The notes under the pieces: generated by a model
Databases searched by the model: none
What the model was told of the DNA's origin: nothing
Seen by the model: the letters and a program-made list of their open reading frames with translations, nothing else
Program-made: the position numbers and the translations under genes
Part shown: positions 22,779-34,312 of the stretch, piece by piece
Numbering within the stretch: position 1 is the stretch's first letter
How the letters are laid out: each line of letters opens with the position of its first letter
From: Whitmania pigra
Lineage: Eukaryota; Annelida; Clitellata; Hirudinida; Haemopidae
NCBI GenBank assembly: GCA_021613335.1
Contig: JAJTWR010000245.1
Coordinates: 1,207,501 to 1,271,500 of the forward strand
Reading direction: 5' to 3'
Length of the DNA: 64,000 nucleotides

Positions 22779-22809
22779 ACGTTTATTATTATTATTATTA
22801 TTATTATTA

Positions 22810-22889
<80 letters not shown>

Positions 22890-22928
22890 ATTATTATTAT
22901 TATATTATTATTATTATTATTATTATTA

Positions 22929-23008
<80 letters not shown>

Positions 23009-23025
23009 TATTATTATTATTATTA

Positions 23026-23056
<31 letters not shown>

Positions 23057-23073
23057 TATTATTATTATTATTA

Positions 23074-23109
<36 letters not shown>
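22779..23109. repeat. (ATT)n microsatellite, about 330 bp
   Basis: Near-perfect TTA repeat with frame-shifting interruptions. It is the 3' tail of the adjoining minus-strand SINE. Frames through it are poly-Ile/Leu/Tyr and have no meaning. Confidence 0.95.
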
Positions 23110-23110
<1 letters not shown>

Positions 23111-23330
23111 GCGTCAGAGGCGCTTATTGTAACCATTTATATAGCGCTCCTTCCCAAGGGCGCTGGCGGCAGTGCAGGCTGGGTTTCGAACACGACACAT
23201 TACGACTGTTGCCATTACCGCCGTATGCAGGCACGTAACCCATTCGGCTAACCTACTCGACCAACGTGGGGCACGAACCCACGACCCTGAAATAAAGTGT
23301 CTCATGCTCGACCGACTGAGCTAGCCAGGC
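23110..23330 (-). mobile_element. tRNA-Lys-derived SINE with LINE-like 3' end
   Basis: On the minus strand 23330-23258 resembles a tRNA: GGCTAGCTCAGTCGGTCGAG (A box region), an anticodon arm with CTT, and GGGTTCGTGCCCC (B box region). The acceptor stem no longer pairs well and non-tRNA body sequence follows, so it is a SINE head rather than a working tRNA gene. The body ends in GCGCTATATAAAT...GCGCCTCTGACGC and (TAA)n, the same kind of 3' end as the LINE copies in this window, which suggests it is mobilised by that LINE. Confidence 0.7.
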
Positions 23331-23572
23331 AACATCGCACAAGTCATTTATAAAAAATAAGTATTTAAAACAATCACATATATTACGTCGCCATCTGATA
23401 CCATGTGATGCTGAATGTTTGCATGAATGAATTTGACAAGAGATGATACGAAGCCTGAGGTGATGTAAAAATGTATACTCCGAAATGTACGAGTTAATTA
23501 AGTATGAATTGCATTAAAACTGTTGACAATTGATATTATAAGAAAAATATAAATAAAATTAACACATAACTA

Positions 23573-23802
<230 letters not shown>

Positions 23803-24169
23803 AATTAAAATTACAATATTTTTCGAAAATATGAATATCATTTCCTCATTAAGAAATGACGTCACACATTCACACATCTTACCCTCAGATGGCAGATAAC
23901 ACAGGCAAAAAAATGACAGTTGAAGTGAGAGCATAAATAAAACACACATGTAGAACGCCAAACATTCGTGACATTAAAAATTGCTGAAAAAGAACGAGGG
24001 AATTAATTTACAATAAATCAAATGCGTTTCTTCTGATCCTTCAAAACAACAGCTTCTAAATTCTTAAAGTATATTTCTATATATTACATTTGCTACTGAT
24101 CCAATATTTTAAATTCCTTATGTATCCGGGTAGGATATTAAGTCACTTTTTAATCGACACACCATTTGT

Positions 24170-24290
24170 AAAGAGGTTCTCATGGCGGTGAAGGACGGCT
24201 TCGAACACAACACATTACGACCCTTGCCATTACCGCCGCATAAATGCACGCAACCCATACGGCCAACGCCAATAATGCACGCCAATATAT
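24170..24290 (-). mobile_element. SINE body fragment
   Basis: The sequence CTTCGAACACAACACATTACGAC followed by CCATTACCGCCGCATAAATGCA, CGCAACCCATACGGC matches the body of the SINE at 23.1-23.3 kb, without the tRNA head or tail. The surrounding 23810-24900 holds nothing else I can support. Confidence 0.6.
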
Positions 24291-24968
24291 CACATTATAT
24301 TATATGACCTTTAGAAGTAACATTCATTCAAAGTTAAAAATTGTCTGGGCTAGAGGATGAATTGCAAGTATTTGAAATAACATGCATTATATATTTCCTA
24401 GTTGTAAAAATTATATTTGGACTCTTAAACATTACATGCCCTGCTATTTATTTATTTGGTAATAAAATGTTACTTAAGAATTATTTGTTTGTTTCAATAA
24501 ACTCATAAACCACTAAAAAAATTAATTTTATCAAAATTATATTTGATGCTGTTATGTTTAGGAATATTTTATTTTCTGTAATTACAAAAATCATGTTTAT
24601 AATCCCTAAAGTGTATTTATGAGTGCGCACACAAACAACGTTGCAAGCTCGATAACACGTTTGGTACGGTATAAAAGAACAGAATATTTTGAACTTAACA
24701 ACTAGACTAGTTGAAAATTTGGCTGTTGTCCGAGGTATGTTGTTGGACAAATGAGACTCTTAGAATTTAATTTACTAAATTGTGTTGTTGTCTTTTCTGT
24801 TGTTAATATTATTAGCTACAAGTAAATGTCTTTTAGTATTATTTAACTCGACCAAAAATATAAATAGGAATGTGACAAAATTAACTACAATTTATCGAGA
24901 AAACATTGAATTCGTTACGTGATTATATCAACATTTTAAACCCACAAATTTCTAGGTTCAAATTTGAC

Positions 24969-25751
24969 ATGGGTGACAACCAGGCCTGTAGTTATTTAGA
25001 CAAATTGAAAAGGTTTCGAAAACTTCACAATGAAGTGAAAATTCTTGACGATGTTATGAAGCAATTTCGTCAGCATATGGGACCTTTGGAAGATGCTGAG
25101 ACTTGCCTCTCTGTTGGAACAGGTTACGGAGAATGCGACATCATCTTCGCAAAACACTTCCTGCCAAATTTGAAAAAGTTCATTGCTGTTGAAATGGATC
25201 ACAGCTCCGTGGAAGAGCTGAAAATAAATTTAGAAAAATCTTTTGGAAATGATCTTCAAGTTGAAATTCACGAGATGCTCATAGAAGATTTTCAAAAGAA
25301 TGTATCCAAGGATAGTGCCAGAAATCAAAAGGTGGATGTTGTCTTGTCTTGTCATTCTTTGTACTTGTTGACTGCAAATGAGAGAATGAAATTTTTCGAA
25401 GCTTGCATCAATTCATGGCTTAAACCTGAAACTGGAAGAATTGTCATATTCAGCAACACTGCGGAAAATGACATGGCGAAGCTCTGCAAAAAAATCAGAA
25501 ATAAATCTTTTACCAGCATGGAAATCATAGAAGCTGAACTGGAGATATTTGGCTGGAAACCCTTGCACGAGATCACCTACGACACAAAGATTGACGTCAG
25601 TGACACCCACGAAACTTATGAGAGTTTTTTCATGTACAACTACCAAGTAAATGAGGATGATTTCACAAAGTATTTAGAAGAAATTGCAAGAAATGGTGCT
25701 TTGATTCTGCCCTATAAATTGTGTGTTTTTGCAAAGGTTGGACAAATATGA
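24969..25751 (+). CDS. Histamine N-methyltransferase-like SAM-dependent methyltransferase, copy 2
   Basis: 260 aa from the ATG at 24969. The frame stays open upstream to 24906, but a splice acceptor (AATTTCTAG) lies at about 24955, the same feature precedes the 13-kb copy, and the start aligns with copy 1, so the inner ATG is preferred and a 5' UTR intron is likely. The SAM motif LSVGTGYGECD, VEMDHSS and the late TYDTKIDVSD are intact. It differs from copy 1 mainly in the middle third, before and after LKPETGRIVIF. Probably functional. Substrate unknown; the HNMT-like fold and motifs are the only guide. Confidence 0.85.
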   Translation: MGDNQACSYLDKLKRFRKLHNEVKILDDVMKQFRQHMGPLEDAETCLSVGTGYGECDIIFAKHFLPNLKKFIAVEMDHSSVEELKINLEKSFGNDLQVEIHEMLIEDFQKNVSKDSARNQKVDVVLSCHSLYLLTANERMKFFEACINSWLKPETGRIVIFSNTAENDMAKLCKKIRNKSFTSMEIIEAELEIFGWKPLHEITYDTKIDVSDTHETYESFFMYNYQVNEDDFTKYLEEIARNGALILPYKLCVFAKVGQI

Positions 25752-26790
25752 ATATTCACTTTTCAAGTTTGCTTTGCTGGAACGATACAAATGGGCATAA
25801 TTTTTTAATTAATTATTTTGATACGGGTTGTTTTAGTTGCAAAAAATGAAATCGTCTTTTAGATTCACGAATCTGCTTTTGTCTTTTACAGGTTTACGTG
25901 TGAAGGCATCTGACGATTTCGACTGATTATAAATCACCTATAATTGATCAAATGTAAATTCTCACTGCTGATAACCAATAACGTATTCAAACTAGTAAAC
26001 CTTAGACAATGAAATTTATTTCCATTCATGGTTAATAAAGATTTCAAATATTGCCAAATTTGAAGAAATTGTTCTAAATTGTGTGATGTGTTATGCGAAA
26101 ATATTAATAATTTATGCCAATTCAGATGTGACATTCAAGCCAAAAAGGCATTACAAAAAAGGAAATCATTAAAACTCATTAAAACCCATAAAAAAATCAT
26201 TCGTTAAAACAATTGAAATTGCCAGCATTATTTGAGAATATTGCAATCACTTATTGCAATAAAATTGCATTACAAAATAACATTAATTACGAGACTCTGT
26301 TTTCATCTGCTTTATGAAAAAAGTATCGTATATTTTTCTACTTTGGATGGGATGTGTAAATCGATCAACCTTCACGTCATCTGTTTTTCATTGAATTTAA
26401 CCTCAAATTTTGAATTTCTTGGAATTCGTTTAAATTGGGAAAGGGAGTTGCCGCAGAGAAACGATTACAACGATGACTTGAGTTAATCACGGTTTATAGT
26501 AATAAGTTTCATTTCATTTAACAAAATAATAATTTTAACAAAATAAACAATTTAAAAAAGAAAGCAAGAACGTAGATTTAATAATCATAAAGCAATATAT
26601 GCAAATAAATTGAAAAAATATGACAATATATAAACAAAGTTATAAGCATTACAAAATAGGGAGTTACCTTTCTATCACACATTCTTAAATAAGGATAGCA
26701 ACCTTGCGGTTTTAATTTAGAAATTTTCCAGTTAGACAATAGAAAGTCAACTTCATCGTGAAACGGAAATTCTCCAAGATTTCGTGAAAC
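25752..26790. other. Intergenic, 3' flank of methyltransferase copy 2
   Basis: The first about 200 bases are shared with the 3' flank of copy 1 (after its transposon insertion). The rest is AT-rich and without a supported gene. Confidence 0.4.
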
Positions 26791-26811
26791 AACTTCATAT
26801 GGAAATGTAAC

Positions 26812-27183
26812 TTTTGGAAGATGCTGTAACCTGCCTCTCCGTTGGAACAGGTCACGGAGAATACGACATCATCTTCGCTAAACACTTCCTGCCAGGCGTT
26901 TGAAAAAGTTCATTGCTGTTGAAATCGATCACAGCTCTGTGGAAGAGTTGAAAATGATTTTAGAGAAATCTTTTGGCCACGATGTTCAAGTTGATATTTA
27001 CGAGATGCTCTAGGAGATTTTCAAAAGATTTTTTCTGAAAATAATGTCATGAACAGGAACATGGATGTTGTTCTATTTTTTCATGATTTGTACATGCTGA
27101 CTGCAAATGAAAGTATGAATTTTCTCAAATCCTGCATCAATTCATGGCTTGTAACTGAGACTGGAAACTTGTCGTACTTAATA
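26812..27183 (+). pseudogene. Degenerate HNMT-like copy
   Basis: Nucleotide similarity to the intact copies begins just before the SAM motif (here LSVGTGHGEYD) and runs to the segment matching INSWLKPETG. Frame changes and stops, for example after the CTTCCTGCC stretch and TAG within GAGATGCTCTAGG, remove function. The N- and C-terminal parts are missing and a (TAA)n tract follows at 27185-27262. Confidence 0.8.
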
Positions 27184-27262
27184 GCAATAATAATAATAAT
27201 ATAATAATAATATTATTATTATAATAATAATATATATTATTATTATTATTATTATTATTAAT

Positions 27263-27769
27263 GTTAAGCGGGTCGATCATTGTGCACTTTACGTACACAT
27301 TCATTCTGAAACGCAACAACAATGGCTTCAATTTTACTTGTTCTAAAATCATATCTTGTTGTTATTAAATTTAATTTTAAAGACATTAGAGAATTATTTC
27401 AAAATAGAGAAGCTAATTAATTAATTTAAGTTAGCATCTCTGAGAAATGTTAAAATTTATGATAATGAGATGTGTGAGCATTTGTGTTTAATTTATGAAA
27501 CGTTTAGTATTTTTAATACTAAATTTTTCAGAAAATAATTATTAAAGATTAAATGAATAAAATAACCTCATACGTCTGAAGAAATACGAGAAATATAAAA
27601 ACCACTGAACCATTCGTGCGGAACCTTGGGAATTCCAAAGTTTTCGCTTGCAACGTGTCTTATTCTCATACGTAGAATGACTTTTTTGCATTTCTTATTT
27701 AACAAAGACTTTAAACTAACTTTTTGCCACTATCTTGGTGGGGCTGCTACTAGTAAGATTATCTTGAAG
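27263..27769. other. Intergenic, upstream of gene C
   Basis: No gene seen. This includes the presumed promoter of the BRICHOS copy C, but no TATA box is evident in the position used by the other genes. Confidence 0.35.
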
Positions 27770-29323
27770 ATGGATGAGGATAAAAATATTCAATTCTTAC
27801 CCAGTGAAAGACCAAAAGTAATATTGACATAGTCATTTTAGTTTTAAATAATCTTGAAATTCTATTAATTCACTATTGCCAATTAACAATAATTTTCCTG
27901 TTCTTCGTGATCACAGGTAAGGCGTTCAAAGATATGGAAGTACGTGATCATTGCTGTCATTGCTGTCCTCATCCTGATCAGTCTGTTTGTAGCAATCGGC
28001 GTCTGCTTGTTCACGAACACCTTTCACAAGATTAAGACAGTGAGTAATTGAAAATAATGAACATGAAATAATGAAAATAAGCGTTGCGTTAATTTTGGCC
28101 CAGTTAAGTTTTTGGGCGATAACTTTTGGAGAATTTCATGAAAAACTGGAAACATCCAAAAAATTTTATATTGACCAGAAAATCCAGGGGGCATATAATT
28201 TTGTATTTAATAAAATCAAATCTTTGAATTATAATTTATGTAAAAGTCATTAATATATCTAAGTACATCTCGTGACCTTCTTTAGACTTTCTTTCTTTAA
28301 AGCCAGAGCTTTTAATAAACCCGGGGAAGGTTTCACGCTATTTTCCACTTTCCATGCCTCATTCAAAGCAGCTTTCATTTTCTGAGAACAAGAATATTGC
28401 TTACCAATGAAGAATACCTTCCTATCAAGCAATTCCTACCCCTTTTCAACGAGGTTCAAGTCTGGGGAGCGAGCTGGTCACTTCGGAACATTTATGTTCC
28501 TCTTCTGGAGAAATGGTTTTTCATTCTTGATGCGTTTAGCGAAGCCTTGTCATTCTGAGGAGTGATTGTATCTCTAGATGTGTGTTACAATCGATGCAAT
28601 TACTGATTTAGCGTTTCAATATATTTTGATGAGGATTTCCTTCCAATAAGATAAGTTCGGATGAACCATGAAAGGAAACTGAAACTCGGAGCATATCTGA
28701 AATTCTTTAGAAAAAGGTTTATAAAGCCTTTTAACATCAGCTAATAGTATTTAAAACCACCTGGACCTGCCCAATTCAAATTCTCTATATCAAAGAAATA
28801 ACAGACTCCCAGTACATTATTTAATTATTAATAATCAATTATTAATGGCATAAACGACATATGGATGAAAACTCAACGGTTATTTAAAAGGCAATTGTGT
28901 AAATTGCGCAAAATAAATCTGGGCCAGAAGTATGAAATTATAGAAATTGTTGTAAAATTACTAATTTATTGTCATTTAGATCTATATAGGTACTGGAAAA
29001 AATCATAACCAGTTCATGTATGTGGATTTAACCTCGAACATCATCGAATATAATGTTTAGGACAATGGCATCAATGCTATTTATGTTGATGACTACAACA
29101 TGGTATTAAACTTAATTTTTGATTTATTGGTTTATTTAATATTTGAGCTATTTAAATAACTATCTCGATTTTTTTCCATTTGAATCACAGTTTCTGTCAC
29201 TCGTGAAGTTGACGACAGACGATGGCGTCGTATGCTTTGCGACTCCTCTCAACGTAACACAAAAACCAGAATTGACCAAAGTCATAAAAAATATGACTGC
29301 TGTCAGTAAATTTATTATTTAAA

Positions 29324-29368
<45 letters not shown>

Positions 29369-29844
29369 GATAATAATAATAATAATGATAATAATAATGA
29401 TAATAATGATGATGATAATAATGATATTTAAAAGATATTTCACTGTAATTAACTTTTAAAAGCTGATCATCTATGGCTCTGGTGAACGCACATTTATGAG
29501 AAGCAATATTCCAATTCCTGACATTTCTTTTATGAATCGCAAGTCTCGTAACATGTGCAAAGGGATTTCCACTTACTGGGCTTACCCTGTTTGCATGCCA
29601 TCCAACAGTCAGTGAACAATGTTGACATTAGTAATGTTAAACTTACTGTTTCAATATTTATTTCAAACGATTTTTTTAAAATTTAGAACCAAGGGAACGA
29701 AAAAGAGGACTTTGTGAAAGTATTTGTACCAGAGTTTGTAAGGAATGGAAAAGCCCGTCTCAGTGTGATAATTATTGCTGGTACGCTGATAATGGGTGCA
29801 CTGTTGCCGGTGTTGCCGTGGAAGTTCTGCATTTCTTGGTTTAA
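27770..29844 (+). pseudogene. BRICHOS-domain precursor, copy C, with in-frame stop
   Basis: All six exons are recognisable with good splice sites: 27770-27817, 27917-28039, 28980-29102, 29191-29301, 29463-29607 and 29687-29844. Exon 3 has a TAG at 29058-29060 where the others have a sense codon. Everything else is open, including the BRICHOS core (VVCFATPLN, NMCKGISTYW), a strong cleavage site RERKR, and a terminal peptide with the same C-x3-C-x3-C-x8-C-x3-C-x6-C spacing as A and B, here followed by a 14-residue tail. Intron 2 contains a Tc1-like fragment and intron 4 a GATAAT repeat. It is most like A and B although it lies on the other strand. Either a young pseudogene or, less likely, a sequencing error or polymorphic null. 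Confidence 0.8.
28270..28620 (-). mobile_element. Tc1/mariner-like transposase fragment
   Basis: On the minus strand the sequence reads PARSPDLNLVEKG followed by LLDRKVFFIGKQYS and MKAALNEAWK. This is the region around the third catalytic acid (PDLN..E..W) of Tc1-type DDE transposases. It has stops and no ends. It lies within intron 2 of BRICHOS copy C. Confidence 0.7.
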
Positions 29845-30495
29845 AATAAGTTACATGACAATTAAACTTACCAACTTTGTAACAACATTTTTAACATTCG
29901 CTTTTAACATTTCACTTGGAATCATGAGAACATTTTTGTAATACATAACCTGTTTGGATTTTGCTTTTGAAAATAAAGATTAGATTGTCGGAATCTAATA
30001 TTTTAAAGATAAGTTTACGTTCAGTGGATGAAATCTAAAACTAACCTGATAGTGGAATGGTTAATATTTGGTAAACTCCTTTAAATCCTTTAAAACAATT
30101 TTTTGTTGCCTAATATTTTGTAGTGAAATGGTTGTTAATCTTATAAAAAGTGACATTCCGCGAATTCTGGGCGATATACTAATCATTCTTTTTCAATGAC
30201 TTTTGTTAGTTTTAAAATTGTTTTAAAAAAATATTTAAAATTGGAGAATTGGTACTATTTTTTTAAGAATTGCCCTAATTTATTACTGACCTCTGATGAA
30301 AAAATATTTGTTCATCGATGGTGAGAATATCTCACAGCACCATCAATTTATTGAATTTTTTACCGAAATAGAATCAATGAAAACTGAATTTATAAAAGTA
30401 TTGGCAATGCCAATGCCAATAATTGCTCTAAATGTGTTGCTAAAAACAATACCAATAATCATTTAAAAAATTTTAGCAATACTTTTTTTAATCCA
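29845..30495. other. 3' flank of copy C, nothing recognised
   Basis: AT-rich with AATAAAG at about 29970. No gene seen. Confidence 0.4.
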
Positions 30496-30640
30496 AGAAC
30501 CAAGGAGCCTCTGACACTATGCTTAAGGCGCCATACAAATTAACTATTGTTATTACTATTCTTTTTCTTCTTCCTCTTTTTTATTTTATTATTATTAATA
30601 TTATTATTATTATTATTGTTGTTGTTGTTGTTGTTATTTT
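30496..30640 (+). mobile_element. LINE/SINE 3' tail with decayed (ATT)n
   Basis: CCTCTGACACTATGCTTAAG, GGCGCCATACAAATTAAC and a decayed ATT/GTT repeat match the 3' end of the CR1/L2-like LINE seen at 45.3 kb. Confidence 0.6.
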
Positions 30641-30680
30641 ACATTAGAAGTAATAACAACTCAACAAATATTACATAAAA

Positions 30681-30864
30681 CCAAAAATATTTTATCAAAG
30701 CAATTTGAATAAATGATTACCATTTCGCCAGACGCAAAAACAGCAACATTACAGTGATCACTCGACATATTTGATCGAAGTGTTGAAAAGATCCTGCCAT
30801 CTAGTGAGAATGATCTCCACACTGCTGAGGTAACAGGCAATCCAATGTTGAGGGCTGCTTTCAA
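30681..30864 (-). mobile_element. hAT transposase C-terminal fragment
   Basis: The minus-strand frame contains LPVTSAVWRSFSLDGRIF and STLRSNMSSD, which fits the hAT dimerisation motif (a proline, then RSFS, RI, LRS, M at the usual spacing). No ends or remaining transposase are visible. Confidence 0.5.
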
Positions 30865-31164
30865 CTTTTTTATGTTTGGATTCTATTGAGCATTGACAAT
30901 TTCAAAAATTTGTTGACAACAGCCTCACCACTGCAGCATCTAATCTTTGTCTTTTGTTCGACAATACTGAGAAGAAATTTGCGGAAAAATCTTCTGTCTC
31001 TGGCTCCAGCGCTTGGCCATCTGCCTTACATTCCACGCCGTTTCTTGTCATCCTTCATCATCGTATTTATGTGTGATTTAAATTTCATCACGAGTTTCGA
31101 TTTCAGAGCCTCATTACCGTTAGTAAAACTTAAATTGAGGACGGACTATGGCTGCGAGCTGAGC

Positions 31165-31352
31165 ATCGGTGTTATTAGCCCGGCGACAAAATAACAGCAC
31201 CATCAAAACATAAAACTCATTTCATTTAATCAAATTTGAAATCAGTTACCAGTTAATGTCTTCAACTCAAATAAATATTTTTTTATAAAGATACATTGAC
31301 GGGGATGTTTTGACGGGGCTATTTTGTCGCTGGGCTATTTTGACGGGTCACC
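31165..31352. mobile_element. Miniature relative of the repeat-ended hAT-like element
   Basis: The left end has AGCCCGGCGACAAAATAACAG and the right end GACGGGGCTATTTTGTCGC...TTTTGACGGGTCACC, the same repeats that build the ends of the elements at 38.1 and 45.8 kb. Only about 190 bp, with no clear target duplication. Confidence 0.6.
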
Positions 31353-32063
31353 GATCCTGTCAGCAGCCAAACTTGGCCGGTTAGCTTATTCTACAAAGCT
31401 GAAAGCATTGACAAAGTCTGCATTAAAACTTTTTTAATCTGCCATTATCAAGTTTTGCTACATCTATTGTTGCCACTAAATTAAGAGAATGACGGGCAGA
31501 TTTCCAGTGGCGAGGCAATCTCTATATTAACATATGAATTTCACCATCTTCAAAACTATCAGTGTTTTTCACTACATTATCACTGTTCAAATATTCAATA
31601 TTCTCGGATTTAGATTCGCCTTCAACTAAATCATTCCCTGAATGTTCAGTGTCATCAAATGGAATGTGTACGAAATAACATTATTTTAAATTTTTATTAT
31701 TTTAATCTTTTATATTTTTAGAAAGCTCGAAAAAATTATTGTTATCGAATATAGCTAGCCAAAAAGTATCGGCGATACCAATACAATAATAAGATATTAA
31801 TAAATATAAAGTCAACAGGTGCTATGAAAACATATTTACTTCAGTAAAAAAATCATGAGCCAGGGAAACAACTTAACGAGGATATGATTTATTTAAATTC
31901 AATATCGAATTTAAATATTAAGTAAAAAAGGAGTGGTTTATTACGTCGACATTAGTCTTTTTATATAGCAGTAAATTAATGTCATCTTAAGTTAAGTTAA
32001 TATTATTTGAAAAGCTTTATTAGCTTTTGATAAATTTAAAATATCTACAAAAATTACTTAACA
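31353..32063. other. Intergenic, nothing recognised
   Basis: AT-rich, no supported frame or repeat. Confidence 0.4.
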
Positions 32064-32071
32064 CTAATAAC

Positions 32072-33521
32072 CAGTGTTGTGCAGTATCGAATTACATGTA
32101 ATTCGTTACTGTAATTAATTACATTTTTTGGTAATTTTTACTTGTAACAATTACAAAAAATTTTTTGTACTCTTACTTGTAACAAATTACTATTTTTGGT
32201 CATACTTTTAATTCGTTACCTTTTTGGCGCAAGACGTTACAAAGTAACATAAATAACATTTTAAATTAGTTTAATTTATTTAAAAAAAAATTAAATTCTA
32301 GATTGTTATTCTTTGGTTCGTTCGAGAACCTTCCCGATCATCGCTCTTTTGTTATTGTGGTTATCGCCGGTCGTTTTTGTTTTAAATCGGAAATTCTGGA
32401 TTAGTCATACCGAAGCTTTTTTAATATATAATATTATATACATATAATAATATAAGATTTAATATATCGTAGTATGGATTCATTTGAAGCCATTTTTAGT
32501 GTCGTTAGCGAAGATAAGAGGAACAAGGGTGAAGATAGTCCGTGGCCGTATTTGAACAAAATGTTCAGATTTCAATCAAAGGAAAATCATAGAAGTATGC
32601 ATGCCTACTCTGCCAACAGAAACAAAAACTACATGTTCAGCATATGAAGGTTCTTCATCTAACTTGAAGCACGTGGAACGCATGCATCCAACAGAAGTTA
32701 AGGAATACGGGATATCTGTTGCCAACGATTGTCAAGCTTGATGAGAAACTGGTAGCCAAAATAACATCTAATAATGCAGCAAAGATGGACGAGCTTTGAG
32801 CTCTCGTTCATCTGATGCTGACAGTATTGAAGACAGTTTCTTCAATTGCACAAGGTCAACTGATATTCTGATGCAGTATCTTCGAGACCGATCAGATGAC
32901 ATGAACATTATTACTAGAAGCGATACCCTGAAGAATTTATTTATCCAGTTGAACACTCCTCTGCCAGCTAGTGCAGCTGTTGAACGTTTATTCAGCTCTG
33001 CTGGTATGACAAAGAACAGCTGAAGGACCATAATGAGTGACAAACTATTCGAGGACTTAGTTATGTTAAAAATTAACAAAAATTTGTGATTGTAATGTAA
33101 TAAATAATAAAAACACCAAAAGAATGCATTAGTTCAAATGTTATTACTTAATGACTGTTAGTACTAGCAGTTAATACCAGTAATTGTTTTAACGATAAGA
33201 GAAACAATTCCTTTTAAATAATACGGAATGATGTATGATCACAATAATGGCGGCATCAAAGTTACTTGTAATTGTTACTTAAAAGTAACTTTTAGACCCT
33301 GTAACTTTTAACTTTTACTTGGAATGATGTATGATCACAATAATGGCGGCATCAAAGTTACTTGTAATTGTTACTTAAAAGTAACTTTTAGACCCTGTAA
33401 CTTTTAACTTTTACTTGAGTAAATTTTTGAGACAATACTCTTACTTATACTTAAGTAGCTTTTTGAGGCATTACTTTTACTTGTAACTAGTTACCGAAAT
33501 GAGGTAATTTTTACAACACTG
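32072..33521 (+). mobile_element. Defective hAT transposon with perfect 8-bp target duplication
   Basis: The ends are CAGTGTTGTGCAG and TTTTTACAACACTG, and CTAATAAC flanks both sides exactly (32064-32071 and 33522-33529). Inside, about 32475-32750 encodes an N-terminal piece starting MDSFEAIFSVVSEDKRNKG, and about 32937-33023 encodes the hAT dimerisation motif TPLPASAAVERLFSSAG. The catalytic middle is missing, so it is an internally deleted copy. Near the right end a block of 96 bp is exactly doubled (33225-33320 and 33321-33416). Confidence 0.85.
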
Positions 33522-33651
33522 CTAATAACACAATACCAATCTGTCAAAAATCTGTGCTACAAAAATAATTCCGATTACTAAAGGTTTCCAGCGAAATCAA
33601 TACAATAAAAACTCAACACCTTGCGACATAACCATCAGTATTGTGTGAGTC

Positions 33652-34312
33652 ATAACTATTTTTAGATCAATTTCATAATTTCAAATGAGGAAGTCCAGAA
33701 TTCCCAAAATTTTTAAATGCAAATGTTATTTACTTCTTAATAGTTTACAAGCAATTTATATTGTGAATTCCTTTATTGTTTGCCATTGCATTAAACTCTA
33801 TTTTATAAATTGCTAAAATATTTAATGTAAGGCATATTGACTACATATTGGTTCAAGTTTATGTTTATTTTTTTGCGAAGCATAAAATAATTTACGTTTA
33901 CACAAAAATAAAATGGCTATCACAATTACTTTGCTGTTACGAATCAAATGCAGTAGTTGAAGACAACTATTTTAGCATTTCTTCAATTATTTTCAAATGA
34001 AGAAATCAGAAATGTTCAGAATTCACAAAATATTTAAATACAATTGTTATTAGCTTCTTTTCTTTTTATTAGTTAACGGACATAAGTTATTGTGAATTTC
34101 TTGCTTGTTTGCCATTGCATTAAACTTAAATTTAAAAATTGTTTAAAAATTTAATGTGTGGTCAATGTAAATAGTACACTGTACAATGAATAGTTACTGG
34201 CTCATGTTCCTATTTTTACATCTCAAAGTGCAAAATGTTGCATATTTAAGAAAATGAAATGGCTGACAGGCTGTCAGCCCCATTGTTACGAATCAAATTT
34301 ATAACTTGTAAA
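33652..34312. repeat. Diverged tandem duplication of about 320 bp
   Basis: About 33652-33966 and 33967-34312 share order and sequence (for example TTTGCCATTGCATTAAACT and GTTACGAATCAAAT in each). A third start (AACTATTTAGACATTTCAAA) follows at 34313. No coding sequence. The remainder to 35540 shows no supported gene apart from a small AATATTTATATAATATATAT doubling near 35270-35360. Confidence 0.55.

Noticed and set aside
22760..23251. Long frames of poly-Ile, poly-Leu and poly-Tyr here and at 23570-23803, 52477-52731, 56499-56777 and 57342-57919
   Set aside because: They are translations of trinucleotide microsatellites and have no conserved start, composition or neighbours.
23258..23330. 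A working tRNA-Lys gene
   Set aside because: The acceptor stem pairs poorly and the sequence runs on into a SINE body with a LINE-like tail.
26232..26486. 84-codon plus-strand frame downstream of methyltransferase copy 2
   Set aside because: No similarity to any other part of the window and no splice or promoter context.
30886..31194. 102-codon plus-strand frame next to the miniature hAT-like element
   Set aside because: It runs into the transposon end and shows no known domain.
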